Below, one piece after another: positions 56,294 to 64,000 of a stretch of 64,000 nucleotides of DNA. Where the stretch lies: positions 1,914,660-1,978,659 of the forward strand of contig NZ_LT745763.1 of NCBI RefSeq assembly GCF_900166595.1, written 5' to 3'. A model generated the notes under the pieces. It searched no databases and was not told the origin of the DNA. It was given only the letters and a program-made list of their open reading frames with translations. Each line of letters begins with the position of its first letter. Positions within the stretch are counted from its first letter, which is position 1. The position numbers and the translations under genes were made by a program. The DNA comes from Virgibacillus dokdonensis (GTDB lineage: Bacteria > Bacillota > Bacilli > Bacillales > Amphibacillaceae).

Positions 56294-56745
56294 TTGTGAT
56301 CCTCCTTACAATTTGAAATTCTATTTATACTGAACATAAGGTTCCGTAAGATTTCCACTACAAAATTTTCAATATTTCTAAAATACAGTGGATTTAAATA
56401 AATCCATTCAACAATGGAAACAAACTTATTTACTATAATAGGTGTCCATATTATAATTTTCATGTTTATTTACTTTATTTTACCTTGAAATAGATGTTTG
56501 GACAAGTATTGTAAAATAATTTTCTACAATGTGTCATACTGAAAATATTATCCCTGCTTTCTGTTAATCATTTGTTTTTCCTAAGCATGTATTATAAAGT
56601 AAATCTTTTTGAGTATTTTAGGAAATAGTCAAAAGTACGGTAACCCTAAAATTTGTATTTTTCAATAGTGGAATTAAAAACGTGGTCTGTATAAGGAAAA
56701 TGATAAATATGCATGATAGAAACGAAAAATTAGAGGAGGAAGATC
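56294..56745. other. Intergenic region upstream of mce
   Basis: This 452-bp AT-rich gap must hold the promoters of the divergent prli42 and mce. A minus-strand frame across 56239-56463 has no ribosome site and overlaps prli42, so it is not called. No RNA motif is recognised. Confidence 0.35.
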
Positions 56746-57186
56746 ATGTCTGAATATTTATCTAAGCCAAAACAAATTGCGCATATTGGCATTGCTGTAC
56801 GTTCAATTAACAATGTATTACCTTTTTATACACAAATATTAGGATTACAAGTTACAAGGCGTGAATTATTAGAAAGGGAGCTCGTTTCCATTGCCTTTTT
56901 ACCTATTGGAGAAAGCTACTTAGAATTGATGGAACCATTGAGTCAAAAGTCTACTATTTTTCAGTTTATTGAGAGATATGGTGAAGGCGTTCATCATGTG
57001 GCATTGGGTGTTAACCAACTATCTAATCGTATACAAAAATGCAAACAGCACCACATTCCTTTAGTGGATGATTACCCAAGGAAGGGAGCGTGGGATAACT
57101 ACGTCGCATTTATACACCCTAAAGCAGCAAACGGCGTTTTGTTTGAACTTTGTGAAAGGAGGACAACCACAAAAGGATATGTATGA
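56746..57186 (+). CDS. mce: Methylmalonyl-CoA epimerase
   Basis: A 146-residue VOC-fold metalloenzyme with two beta-alpha-beta-beta-beta units. Metal-ligand positions are visible as His in IAHIGIAV, His in GVHHVALGV and Glu in VLFELCE. It interconverts (R)- and (S)-methylmalonyl-CoA in propionate metabolism. gaggagg precedes the ATG. Its partner carboxyltransferase gene, which overlaps its stop codon, is a pseudogene, so its current role is unclear. Confidence 0.9.
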   Translation: MSEYLSKPKQIAHIGIAVRSINNVLPFYTQILGLQVTRRELLERELVSIAFLPIGESYLELMEPLSQKSTIFQFIERYGEGVHHVALGVNQLSNRIQKCKQHHIPLVDDYPRKGAWDNYVAFIHPKAANGVLFELCERRTTTKGYV

Positions 57187-58654
57187 TAAGTTGAACGAGT
57201 TGTTGAAAAACGACGCCAGATGAAATTAGGGGTGGGAAACAAACAACATGAAAAAGGAAAACTAGCAGCCCGTGAACATATTGCTTATTTGTTGAATTAT
57301 ATCTGTTCAAAAAACAATGTGCGACGTCCATGCAGACTAAGAAAGTGTATATGGTGACGGAGTAGTAACAGGTTATGGTAAAATAAATAGAGAGCCTGTT
57401 TACATTTATGCACAACATTTTACTGTAATGGATGGAACACTTGGGGAGATGCATGGTAAAAAATTGCTGCCCTGTTAGAATTAGCTGGTCAAAATGATCC
57501 AATCCTTGGTTTAATTGAATCAGGGGGAGCGTACATTCAAGAAGGTGTAGCTGCTTTAAATGGTTATGGTCAAGTTTTTTGTAGAAATGTTCGATATTCA
57601 GGTGTTATTCCACAAAATTCCGTCATCTTAGGCCCAAGCGCAGGTAGAACTGTCTATTCACCAGCAATAACAGATTTTGTTATTATGGTGCAAGGTACAT
57701 CACATTGTTTATTACAGGACCGAAAATTATGGAGCAAGTTACGGGAGAAAAGGTTACTCAATAACAACTTGGTGGAGCATATATTTACAATTCCAAAAGT
57801 AGGAGTGCAAACTTCCTTGCTAAAACCAAAAAAGAAGCATTGAATATAGTACGCCAACTCTTTTTTTATCTTCCTACAGATGATGACGATCCTAAGACAC
57901 CGTATTACTATGAATTAGGTAAAGAAAGTGATTTAATAAAATTAGGCTCTGGTCACATCAAAACGCCTTACGGTATGAAACAATTGTAGATGAAACTAGT
58001 TTTTTGGAAGTACATGCATATTTTTTTAGAAACATCGTAGTTAGTTTTACGACTATTGCAGGAATAAAGGTTGGCCTCGTTGCCAATCAACCTAAATATG
58101 TAGCTAGAAGTCTGGATTTAGATACCAGCAATAAAGCTGCTCGGTTTATTCGTTTTTATGATGCATTCCAAATTTCGCTTGTGACATTTGTAGATGAAAC
58201 TGTTTTTTTCCTGGAGTAAAACAAGAGCATGATGGTAGTATTAGACATGGGGCAAAATTATCATAATTATGCCGAAGCAACAGTACCCAAAATCACTGTT
58301 AGTATACGGAAAACTTATGGGGCACATATGTTGCTTTAAATAGTAAATCTTTTGGTGCAGATATGGTCTATGCATAGCCAAATGCTGAAATAGCAGTGAT
58401 GGGTGCAGAAGGTGCGGTGTCTATCTTATATGCTAAGGAACTTGCACAAAGTAAAGACCCATTGTCACTTATGAACGAAAAAATCTCTACATACAAAAAA
58501 AGATTTGCGACACCTTATGAAGCGGCAGAAGTAGGTTTAGTAGATGATGTGATTGACCCAAGAGAAACCCAAAGTAAAATTATTCAAGCTTTGGAGATAC
58601 TAAACATAAGCAAGAATCATTTCCAGTTAAAAACATGGAAATATCCCACTATGA
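57179..58654 (+). pseudogene. yqjD: Degraded methylmalonyl-CoA carboxyltransferase/decarboxylase (YqjD-like)
   Basis: Pieces of a biotin-dependent carboxyltransferase (family length about 510 residues) are spread over three frames. They include EKRRQMKLGVGNKQHEKGKL, GDGVVTGYGKIN with FTVMDGTLGEMHGKK, GLIESGGAYIQEGV, and GLVANQPKYVARSLDLD. They end with PNAEIAVMGAEGAVSILY and KHGNIPL then TGA (58652-58654). Lesions visible: a frameshift near 57203-57210, several more between 57290 and 58330, a TAG at 58375-58377 where the family has Trp, and a shift in the A-run at 58629-58633. The gene is dead. It abuts mce and precedes the M20 peptidase by 26 bp. Confidence 0.93.
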
Positions 58655-58680
58655 AGAGACAAATAAAAAGGATGATTAAA

Positions 58681-59802
58681 ATGGTGAATGAGAAGCGTTT
58701 AGTTGAAGAATTTTTAGAACTTGTACAAACTGATTCAGAAACAGGCAACGAAGGAAAAATTGCATCTGTTTTAAAAAGTAAATTTGAAGCACTAGGTATT
58801 GAAGTCATGGAAGATGATAGCAAATCTACGACAGGTCATGGTGCAGGAAACCTAATCTGTAATTGGAAAGGGGATATTGCTAACGCTGAGACCATTTACT
58901 TTACTTCTCATATGGATACAGTTGTACCTGGTGAAAAGATTAAACCAGTCATCAAAGAAGGATGGATTACTTCAGATGGCACAACTATTTTAGGTGCTGA
59001 TGATAAAGTTGGTTTGGCTGCGATTCTTGAAACAGTTCGCGTCTTTAATGAACAAAAAATAAGTCATGGTGACATTCAATTTATAATAACAGTTGGCGAA
59101 GAATCTGGATTAGTAGGAGCAAAAGCTTTAAATACCTCTTTATTACAAGCAAATTATGGATATGCATTAGACAGTAACGGTAATGTGGGAGATATTATAG
59201 TGGCTGCACCAACGCAAGCGAAGCTCCATGCAACTATAAAAGGTAAAACAGCTCATGCGGGTGTAGCACCAGAAAAAGGGATATCTGCAATTACGTTAGC
59301 GGCAAAAGCAATTGCTAAAATGCCATTAGGAAGAATTGATGAGGAAACAACTGCAAACATAGGTCGTTTTGAAGGCGGAAAGCAAACAAATATTGTAGTA
59401 GACCATGTAGAAATTTTAGCAGAGGCTAGATCTCTCGTTCCAGAAAAGATGGAAGCGCAAGTTCAGAAAATGAAAGAAGCTTTTGAACAAACGGCAAAAG
59501 AACTTGGTGGAGAAGCAGAAGTTATTGTTAAAGTGATGTACCCTGGTTTTAAGCAAAAAGCTGGAGATAAAGTGGTAGAAGTAGCTAGAAAAGCTGCTCA
59601 AACGCTTGGAATCGAAAGTCAATTACTTCAAAGTGGTGGAGGTAGCGATGCCAATGTCATTTCAGGGTATGGTATACCAACAGTTAATTTAGCTGTCGGA
59701 TATGAAGAAATTCATACGACGAATGAACGGATGAAAGTAGAAGACTTGGTGAAAGTTACAGAACTCGTGATAGCAATTATTCAGGAAGCAGCTAAAAATT
59801 AA
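58681..59802 (+). CDS. yqjE: M20 family peptidase, PepT-like (YqjE)
   Basis: A 373-residue di-zinc exopeptidase with TSHMDTVVPG (metal His and Asp), GADDKVGLAAI, the catalytic Glu pair GEESGLVGAKAL, a dimerisation domain and GGGSDANVISGYG near the C-terminus. It resembles tripeptidase T-like YqjE. aaggatg before the ATG at 58681 marks the true start. The same frame is open to 58396 only because the upstream carboxyltransferase pseudogene runs into it. Confidence 0.92.
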   Translation: MVNEKRLVEEFLELVQTDSETGNEGKIASVLKSKFEALGIEVMEDDSKSTTGHGAGNLICNWKGDIANAETIYFTSHMDTVVPGEKIKPVIKEGWITSDGTTILGADDKVGLAAILETVRVFNEQKISHGDIQFIITVGEESGLVGAKALNTSLLQANYGYALDSNGNVGDIIVAAPTQAKLHATIKGKTAHAGVAPEKGISAITLAAKAIAKMPLGRIDEETTANIGRFEGGKQTNIVVDHVEILAEARSLVPEKMEAQVQKMKEAFEQTAKELGGEAEVIVKVMYPGFKQKAGDKVVEVARKAAQTLGIESQLLQSGGGSDANVISGYGIPTVNLAVGYEEIHTTNERMKVEDLVKVTELVIAIIQEAAKN

Positions 59803-59808
59803 AGCGAA

Positions 59809-59837
59809 CTCCCCTCTAAGAACTATACTTGGAGGGG
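59809..59837 (+). terminator. Candidate terminator after yqjE
   Basis: ctcccctctaag/cttggagggg forms a stem with one mismatch and a 7-nt loop. The following ataatagtatagt is not a real T-run. Confidence 0.45.
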
Positions 59838-59876
59838 ATAATAGTATAGTATTTACTTCATAAGGGAGTAATCAGA

Positions 59877-61139
59877 ATGAATAAGGGTACCGAGAAACAA
59901 AGAAGAATTATTTTCCATGTCGATATGAATAGCTTTTATGCTTCCGTGGAGATGGCTTATGATCCTAGCCTTAAAGGAAAGCCGTTAGCTATTGCTGGTA
60001 ATCCTGAGGAAAGAAAAGGGATCGTGGTGACGAGTAGTTATGAAGCTCGAGCCAAAGGAGTTAAAACAACAATGAACGTATGGCAAGCAAAAAAATTATG
60101 TCCTGATTTGCTTGTAATGCGACCTAATTTTTCACGGTATCGAGCAGCTTCTAAGGCGGTATTTAAAATATTTTCTGAGTATACTACAATCGTACAGCCT
60201 GTATCTATTGATGAAGGTTTTATGGATGTTACAGAAATTGCAAAGGATATTCACGCTGTTGATCTAGCTCAAGAAATACAACAACGAATATTGAGGGAAC
60301 TTGATTTACCAAGTAGTATTGGCATTGCGCCTAATAAATTTCTAGCTAAAATGGCTTCAGATATGAAAAAACCTTTAGGTTTAACCGTGCTAAGAAAGCG
60401 CGAATTACCTACTAAATTGTGGCCGATGCCAGTTGGAGAAATGTATGGGGTTGGCGAAAAAACTGCTACTAAGTTAAATAAAGCAGGCATTTATACTATT
60501 GGAGATTTAGCAAAAAAGGATGTATATCATTTAAAACAATTCCTTGGAATAAATGGTGAGCGATTACAAAACAGGGCAAATGGTGTAGATAAGCGTCCTG
60601 TCGATCCAAATGCAATATATGATTTTAAAAGTATCGGTAACTCTAAAACACTTCCTTCTGACACTACGGATGACGAAGAAATATATACTTTACTAAAAGA
60701 ATTAGCGAATAAAGTAGAACAGAGAATGAAACGAAAAAAAACCGTAGGAAAGAGTGTACAGTTAACGATTCGTTATCATGATCGGCGCACGATTACTCGT
60801 AGTAAAAAGCTACGTTATTATGTACATGGTGCAAAAGATATTTTAACAGAGGTATATGACCTGCTACAAAAACATTGGAATATGGAACCTATTCGTTTGC
60901 TAGGAATAACGATAGCTGACTTAGAAGAAGGGCAACAAATTGCAAAACAGTTGGATTTATTTACGTATCAAAATGAGGCAGGAAAAGAGAAATTATACGA
61001 TGCAATTGATTATTTGACCAGTAAATACGGTAAAAACCCGTTTATTCATATAGAAGATATTGACTCCATAGATGCACAGCAACCAACAACAAGCTTTCAA
61101 AAAGATTTTCTAGACGATTATAAAAACGACAGAAATTAA
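59877..61139 (+). CDS. dinB: DNA polymerase IV (Y family)
   Basis: A 420-residue translesion polymerase with catalytic acidic residues in HVDMNSFYASVE (Asp16) and SIDEGFMDVTE. The helix-hairpin-helix region is GVGEKTATKLNKAGI, followed by a little-finger domain (about 245-355). A beta-clamp-binding motif QLDLF sits near the C-terminus, so it should work at stalled replisomes. It matches B. subtilis YqjH. No LexA box is visible upstream. Confidence 0.95.
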   Translation: MNKGTEKQRRIIFHVDMNSFYASVEMAYDPSLKGKPLAIAGNPEERKGIVVTSSYEARAKGVKTTMNVWQAKKLCPDLLVMRPNFSRYRAASKAVFKIFSEYTTIVQPVSIDEGFMDVTEIAKDIHAVDLAQEIQQRILRELDLPSSIGIAPNKFLAKMASDMKKPLGLTVLRKRELPTKLWPMPVGEMYGVGEKTATKLNKAGIYTIGDLAKKDVYHLKQFLGINGERLQNRANGVDKRPVDPNAIYDFKSIGNSKTLPSDTTDDEEIYTLLKELANKVEQRMKRKKTVGKSVQLTIRYHDRRTITRSKKLRYYVHGAKDILTEVYDLLQKHWNMEPIRLLGITIADLEEGQQIAKQLDLFTYQNEAGKEKLYDAIDYLTSKYGKNPFIHIEDIDSIDAQQPTTSFQKDFLDDYKNDRN

Positions 61140-61173
61140 TAGTGATAGCCATATTAAAAAAGATATATGTTCA

Positions 61174-61195
61174 AGGAGGGCATCCCTCCTCTTTT
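61174..61195 (+). terminator. Terminator after dinB
   Basis: aggaggg/ccctcct with a 3-nt loop is followed by ctttt. Confidence 0.8.
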
Positions 61196-61284
61196 GAAAG
61201 GTAATTGCGATAAAAATATTCTATATAAGAAAAGAGTGTTTCATTAACTTATTGTATTTCGAATTCGAGAGGGGGAGAGGAAAA

Positions 61285-61593
61285 GTGAATAAAAAGTGGA
61301 GCGTGTTGACCTATTTTACACTTTCCGTTATCGGGCTTATGCTTATTTACTTTATCGGTTCTTATTATTTAATACATACTAGCTCACATTCATCTGCGGA
61401 AGTGGTAGACAAATACGTCAAAAACAATAACTATTTTATTTCGGTTGAAATAGAAGAGAATCAAATCATTGATATAATAGTAGAAAGCAAATCAACATGG
61501 GATTTAATAAAGGAGAAAGCAAACTATCAAATCACTTACTCTTGGTATGGTAATGAAGTTCCTAAATTGCATGATATTGCAAACTATTCGTAA
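61285..61593 (+). CDS. Small membrane-anchored protein of unknown function
   Basis: A 102-residue protein with a basic N-terminus (MNKKWS), one transmembrane helix (about residues 9-31, TLSVIGLMLIYFIGSYYLI) and an extracytoplasmic domain of about 70 residues. No family was recognised. The Ser/Thr/His-rich stretch after the helix is followed by an EVEENQ-like beta-rich region. gagggggagagg selects the GTG at 61285; 11 in-frame codons upstream precede the ribosome site. It is flanked by terminators, so it is probably a single-gene unit. Confidence 0.65.
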   Translation: MNKKWSVLTYFTLSVIGLMLIYFIGSYYLIHTSSHSSAEVVDKYVKNNNYFISVEIEENQIIDIIVESKSTWDLIKEKANYQITYSWYGNEVPKLHDIANYS

Positions 61594-61647
61594 ACCAATA
61601 TTAATTTACGATATTAATATTATGTAAACAAATAAGACTGAAGATCA

Positions 61648-61678
61648 TTCAGGGGAGGAGAAGCACCCCTCCTGAATA
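61648..61678. terminator. Candidate terminator hairpin between convergent genes
   Basis: attcagggga/cccctcctgaat pairs with a bulge. A second weak hairpin (aatccctcat/atgaggatt, 61699-61725) lies between it and the aldehyde dehydrogenase gene. Confidence 0.5.
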
Positions 61679-61772
61679 CAAGTTCACTACATGAAATCAA
61701 TCCCTCATAAATAAACATGAGGATTGTTGGAGTGTTTATTCACTTGCACAATGAAAATCTAATTTTATACGC

Positions 61773-63143
61773 TTATTTCATGATTTTTTTCAAAATGCTA
61801 TCGGATATTTTTCCGCCTGGATAACGAAACGGTACATCAAATTTGGTGGATTGTTTCATAATGCTTTTTTTATGAGAAAATGTATCAAAACTGAACTTAC
61901 CGTGATAAGCTCCCATTCCGCTCTCACCAACGCCACCAAAAGGAAGATGTGGATTCGCCAAATGCAGAACGGTATCATTAATACTACCACCACCAAAAGA
62001 TAAGTATTGCATGATTTGCTGCTGTGTGTGCCCATTTTCTCCAAAATAATATAAAGCTAATGGTTTTTCTTGTTTACGTATGACGCTCACTGCCTCTTCA
62101 ATTTCTTCAAACGTTAATATAGGCAAAATAGGGCCAAAAATCTCTTCTTGCATCACAGAATCTTCCCACGTGATTTTATCTAGAAGGGTTGGTTCTATTT
62201 TTAATGTTAGCGGATCCGTCGCACCGCCGTGTAAAATGGAACCGTTAGCAAGGAATTTAGATAGGCGATTAAAATGTTTTTCATTAATTATTCGGATATA
62301 GTCTTTATTATTTAATGGGGTCCGTCCATAGAAACTGCGAATATATTTTTTCATGGATTTAATTAATTTAAATTTTACTTTCTCATGTACATACAAATAA
62401 TCTGGAGCTACACAAGTTTGTCCTGCGTTGGTAAATTTCCCCCATGCAATTCTTTTAGCTGCTAGGTTAATATTTGCGTCTTTATCAACAATGACAGGGC
62501 TTTTACCACCAAGTTCTAATGTAACAGGTGTTAGATGCTTACTCGCTTTCTGCATTATAATTCTACCGATAGCGGTACTTCCTGTGAAAAAAATGTAATC
62601 AAAGCGTTGTTGCAATAATTCTTGAGCAGTCTCCTTTTCACCTTCTACAACTGTTAAGAAAGAAGGGTCAAAATAATTATCAATCATTTTTCTTAATAAT
62701 GCTGATGTTGCTTTTGCTTCTTCCGAAGGCTTAATGATGACACAGTTTCCTGCGGCTAAAGCACCGATTGCAGGAGCCAGAGCTAGTTGTAATGGATAAT
62801 TCCAAGGTGAAATTACTAAACAAACACCGAATGGCTCCTTCAATATATAATTTTTTGTACCTTTATGCGTAATTGGTGCAGCTACTTTAATTGGTTCCAT
62901 CCAATTTTGTAATTGTTTTAGAGTATGATCAATCTCCATATATAAAAAGCCTAATTCAGTTGTTAATGTTTCATGTTTGGATTTATTTAAGTCTGCTTTT
63001 AATGCTTGATAGATACTTGCTTCATTTTCCTTTAACATTGATTTTACTTTTTGTAATTGTTGCTTACGAACGCTATAATCCATCGTGTTTCCATTTAAAA
63101 AAAACGTACGTTGATCAGCAACAAGCTGTGGTATGTCGATCAA
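61773..63143 (-). CDS. Aldehyde dehydrogenase (YwdH-like)
   Basis: A 456-residue NAD(P)-dependent aldehyde dehydrogenase. The cofactor motif is FFTGSTAIGR, the general base Glu is in TLELGGKSPVIV, and the catalytic Cys is in AGQTCVAPDY. EEIFGPILP and PFGGVGESGMGAYHGK complete the signature. Length and lack of a lipid anchor extension fit bacterial class 3-type enzymes such as YwdH, which oxidise fatty or aromatic aldehydes. aaaggag selects the TTG at 63143; the frame is open to 63185 inside rnz. It follows rnz by 13 bp, so the two may be cotranscribed. Confidence 0.92.
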   Translation of the reverse strand: MIDIPQLVADQRTFFLNGNTMDYSVRKQQLQKVKSMLKENEASIYQALKADLNKSKHETLTTELGFLYMEIDHTLKQLQNWMEPIKVAAPITHKGTKNYILKEPFGVCLVISPWNYPLQLALAPAIGALAAGNCVIIKPSEEAKATSALLRKMIDNYFDPSFLTVVEGEKETAQELLQQRFDYIFFTGSTAIGRIIMQKASKHLTPVTLELGGKSPVIVDKDANINLAAKRIAWGKFTNAGQTCVAPDYLYVHEKVKFKLIKSMKKYIRSFYGRTPLNNKDYIRIINEKHFNRLSKFLANGSILHGGATDPLTLKIEPTLLDKITWEDSVMQEEIFGPILPILTFEEIEEAVSVIRKQEKPLALYYFGENGHTQQQIMQYLSFGGGSINDTVLHLANPHLPFGGVGESGMGAYHGKFSFDTFSHKKSIMKQSTKFDVPFRYPGGKISDSILKKIMK

Positions 63144-63156
63144 TGAAAGCACTCCT

Positions 63157-64000
63157 TTATGTAATGGTAAACTTTGAAAAATCATTAGCCAATTCTGTAT
63201 TAGGAAATATTTCTCGGGCTTCCTGTAAAAGTTGCTCGTTTTCTTTTTGTTGATACCTTGACGAAATATGTGTAATTATTAGACGTTTACAATTGCTTTC
63301 CTTGGCTAATTGAGCAGCCTGTAACGTTGTGGAATGATAGTAACGGTGGGCAAGGTTTTGCTTGTCTTTGCCAAATGTCGCTTCATGAATAAGTAAATCT
63401 GCATGATTAGCAAGCTTTCTGTGAAGCTTAGAAAACCTTGTATCACCGATTACAGATATAATCCTTCCTCGTTTTGGTTCACCAACCACATCCTTACGAT
63501 AAATAGTTCCAATATCGGGTACTATTACGTACTCATTTTTTTTAATTTCCTTATAGATAGGACCAGGTTCAATACCCATTTTCTTTAGTTTGTGAACAAG
63601 TAACTCACCTGGCTTATCTCTTTCAACAACTCGATAACCAAAGCATGGTATACCATGATCTAATGACTGAACATATATTTGAAAATGCTCTGTTTCAATG
63701 ATCATTTGATCCGTTACTTCCACGAATGATAACGGATAAGACAAGTGTGTCTCACTCAAGGTTAGACTTGTTTCAATATATTGTTTTAAACCTTTTGGGC
63801 CATAGACAGTTACAGGATTGTTTCCCCCTTGAAAAGAACGGCTACTTAAAAAACCTGGTAAACCATAAATGTGATCGCCATGCATATGCGTAATAAATAT
63901 CTTATTAACTTTGCGTGGCTTGATATTCGTTTGCAAGATCTGGTGTTGTGTTGCTTCTCCACAATCAAATAACCAAACACTATTCTGTTCTTGTAGTAAT
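63157..64000 (-). CDS. rnz: Ribonuclease Z (partial, 5' end outside window)
   Basis: The last 281 or so codons of RNase Z are present; the start lies beyond the window. Metal-binding motif THMHGDHIYGLPGFL (HxHxDH), the NSVWLFDCGEATQHQI block read at the window edge, VIGDTRFS, LIHEATFG and the final HISSRYQ histidine are all visible. It cleaves the 3' trailer of tRNA precursors lacking encoded CCA. The internal TTG at 63936 is not the start. It matches B. subtilis YqjK/Rnz. Confidence 0.95.
   Translation of the reverse strand, partial: LLQEQNSVWLFDCGEATQHQILQTNIKPRKVNKIFITHMHGDHIYGLPGFLSSRSFQGGNNPVTVYGPKGLKQYIETSLTLSETHLSYPLSFVEVTDQMIIETEHFQIYVQSLDHGIPCFGYRVVERDKPGELLVHKLKKMGIEPGPIYKEIKKNEYVIVPDIGTIYRKDVVGEPKRGRIISVIGDTRFSKLHRKLANHADLLIHEATFGKDKQNLAHRYYHSTTLQAAQLAKESNCKRLIITHISSRYQQKENEQLLQEAREIFPNTELANDFSKFTIT

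Noticed and set aside
56239..56463. 74-codon minus-strand frame upstream of mce
   Set aside because: It has no ribosome site, overlaps the better-supported Prli42-like gene in another frame and has the composition of AT-rich noncoding DNA.
57119..57502. 127-codon minus-strand frame over the mce/yqjD junction
   Set aside because: It is antisense to readable carboxyltransferase motifs and a shadow of the pseudogene.
58396..58680. N-terminal extension fusing carboxyltransferase sequence to YqjE
   Set aside because: It arises from a frameshift in the pseudogene; the true peptidase start is the ATG at 58681 with its own ribosome site.
59803..59876. LexA (SOS) box ahead of dinB
   Set aside because: No sequence close to the Gram-positive LexA consensus (cgaacatatgttcg-like) was found.

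Overview
The window is a low-GC, densely coding stretch of a spore-forming, naturally competent-type Bacillaceae chromosome. Its gene order is the Bacillus subtilis yqgW-to-yqjK (rnz) segment with local losses and insertions. The OLE RNA/oapA pair, the protein sequences and the dispersed repeats point to a halotolerant or alkalitolerant relative such as Virgibacillus, Oceanobacillus or Lentibacillus. The genus is an inference; I could not run a search.

Layout: 1-2060 holds a dispersed repeat, yqgW, a glyoxalase II-like hydrolase (yqgX) and yqgY. 2208-6063 is the comGA-GG DNA-uptake pilus operon on the minus strand, with an IS30-family element directly upstream. 7561-10209 has yqzE, yqhG and the SNF2 ATPase yqhH. 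10358-14558 is a tandem glycine riboswitch driving gcvT-gcvPA-gcvPB. 14788-16695 is a repeat-rich patch with an IS4-family element whose 9-bp target duplication is visible. 16859-22311 carries yqhL, mntR, yqhO, yqhP, yqhR, an Xaa-Pro peptidase and efp. 22758-27982 is the sigma-E controlled spoIIIAA-AH operon. 28364-34887 runs accB-accC-yqhY, nusB-folD-xseA-xseB-ispA.

The most notable element is at about 34930-35540: a roughly 610-nt structured non-coding RNA that I identify as OLE (ornate large extremophilic) RNA, followed by oapA, which encodes its membrane partner. It sits between ispA and tlyA, where B. subtilis has dxs; dxs is absent here. After it come tlyA, argR, recN, spoIVB and spo0A (with a sigma-H promoter and 0A boxes), an aspartokinase on the other strand and yqzF.

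43955-54070 is the branched-chain acyl-CoA (bkd) regulon: the sigma-54 activator BkdR, a -24/-12 promoter with repeated upstream sites, then ptb-bcd-buk-lpdV-bkdAA-bkdAB-bkdB. This converts branched amino acids to acyl-CoA precursors of branched fatty acids. The right end has bacilliredoxin brxB, yqjA, a tiny Prli42-like gene, methylmalonyl-CoA epimerase, a decayed methylmalonyl-CoA carboxyltransferase, an M20 peptidase, dinB, a small unknown membrane protein, an aldehyde dehydrogenase and the 3' part of rnz (cut by the window end). Two dispersed repeat families, one about 210-265 bp with inverted arms and one about 85 bp with a terminator-like hairpin, recur between genes, and each has been hit by an insertion sequence.
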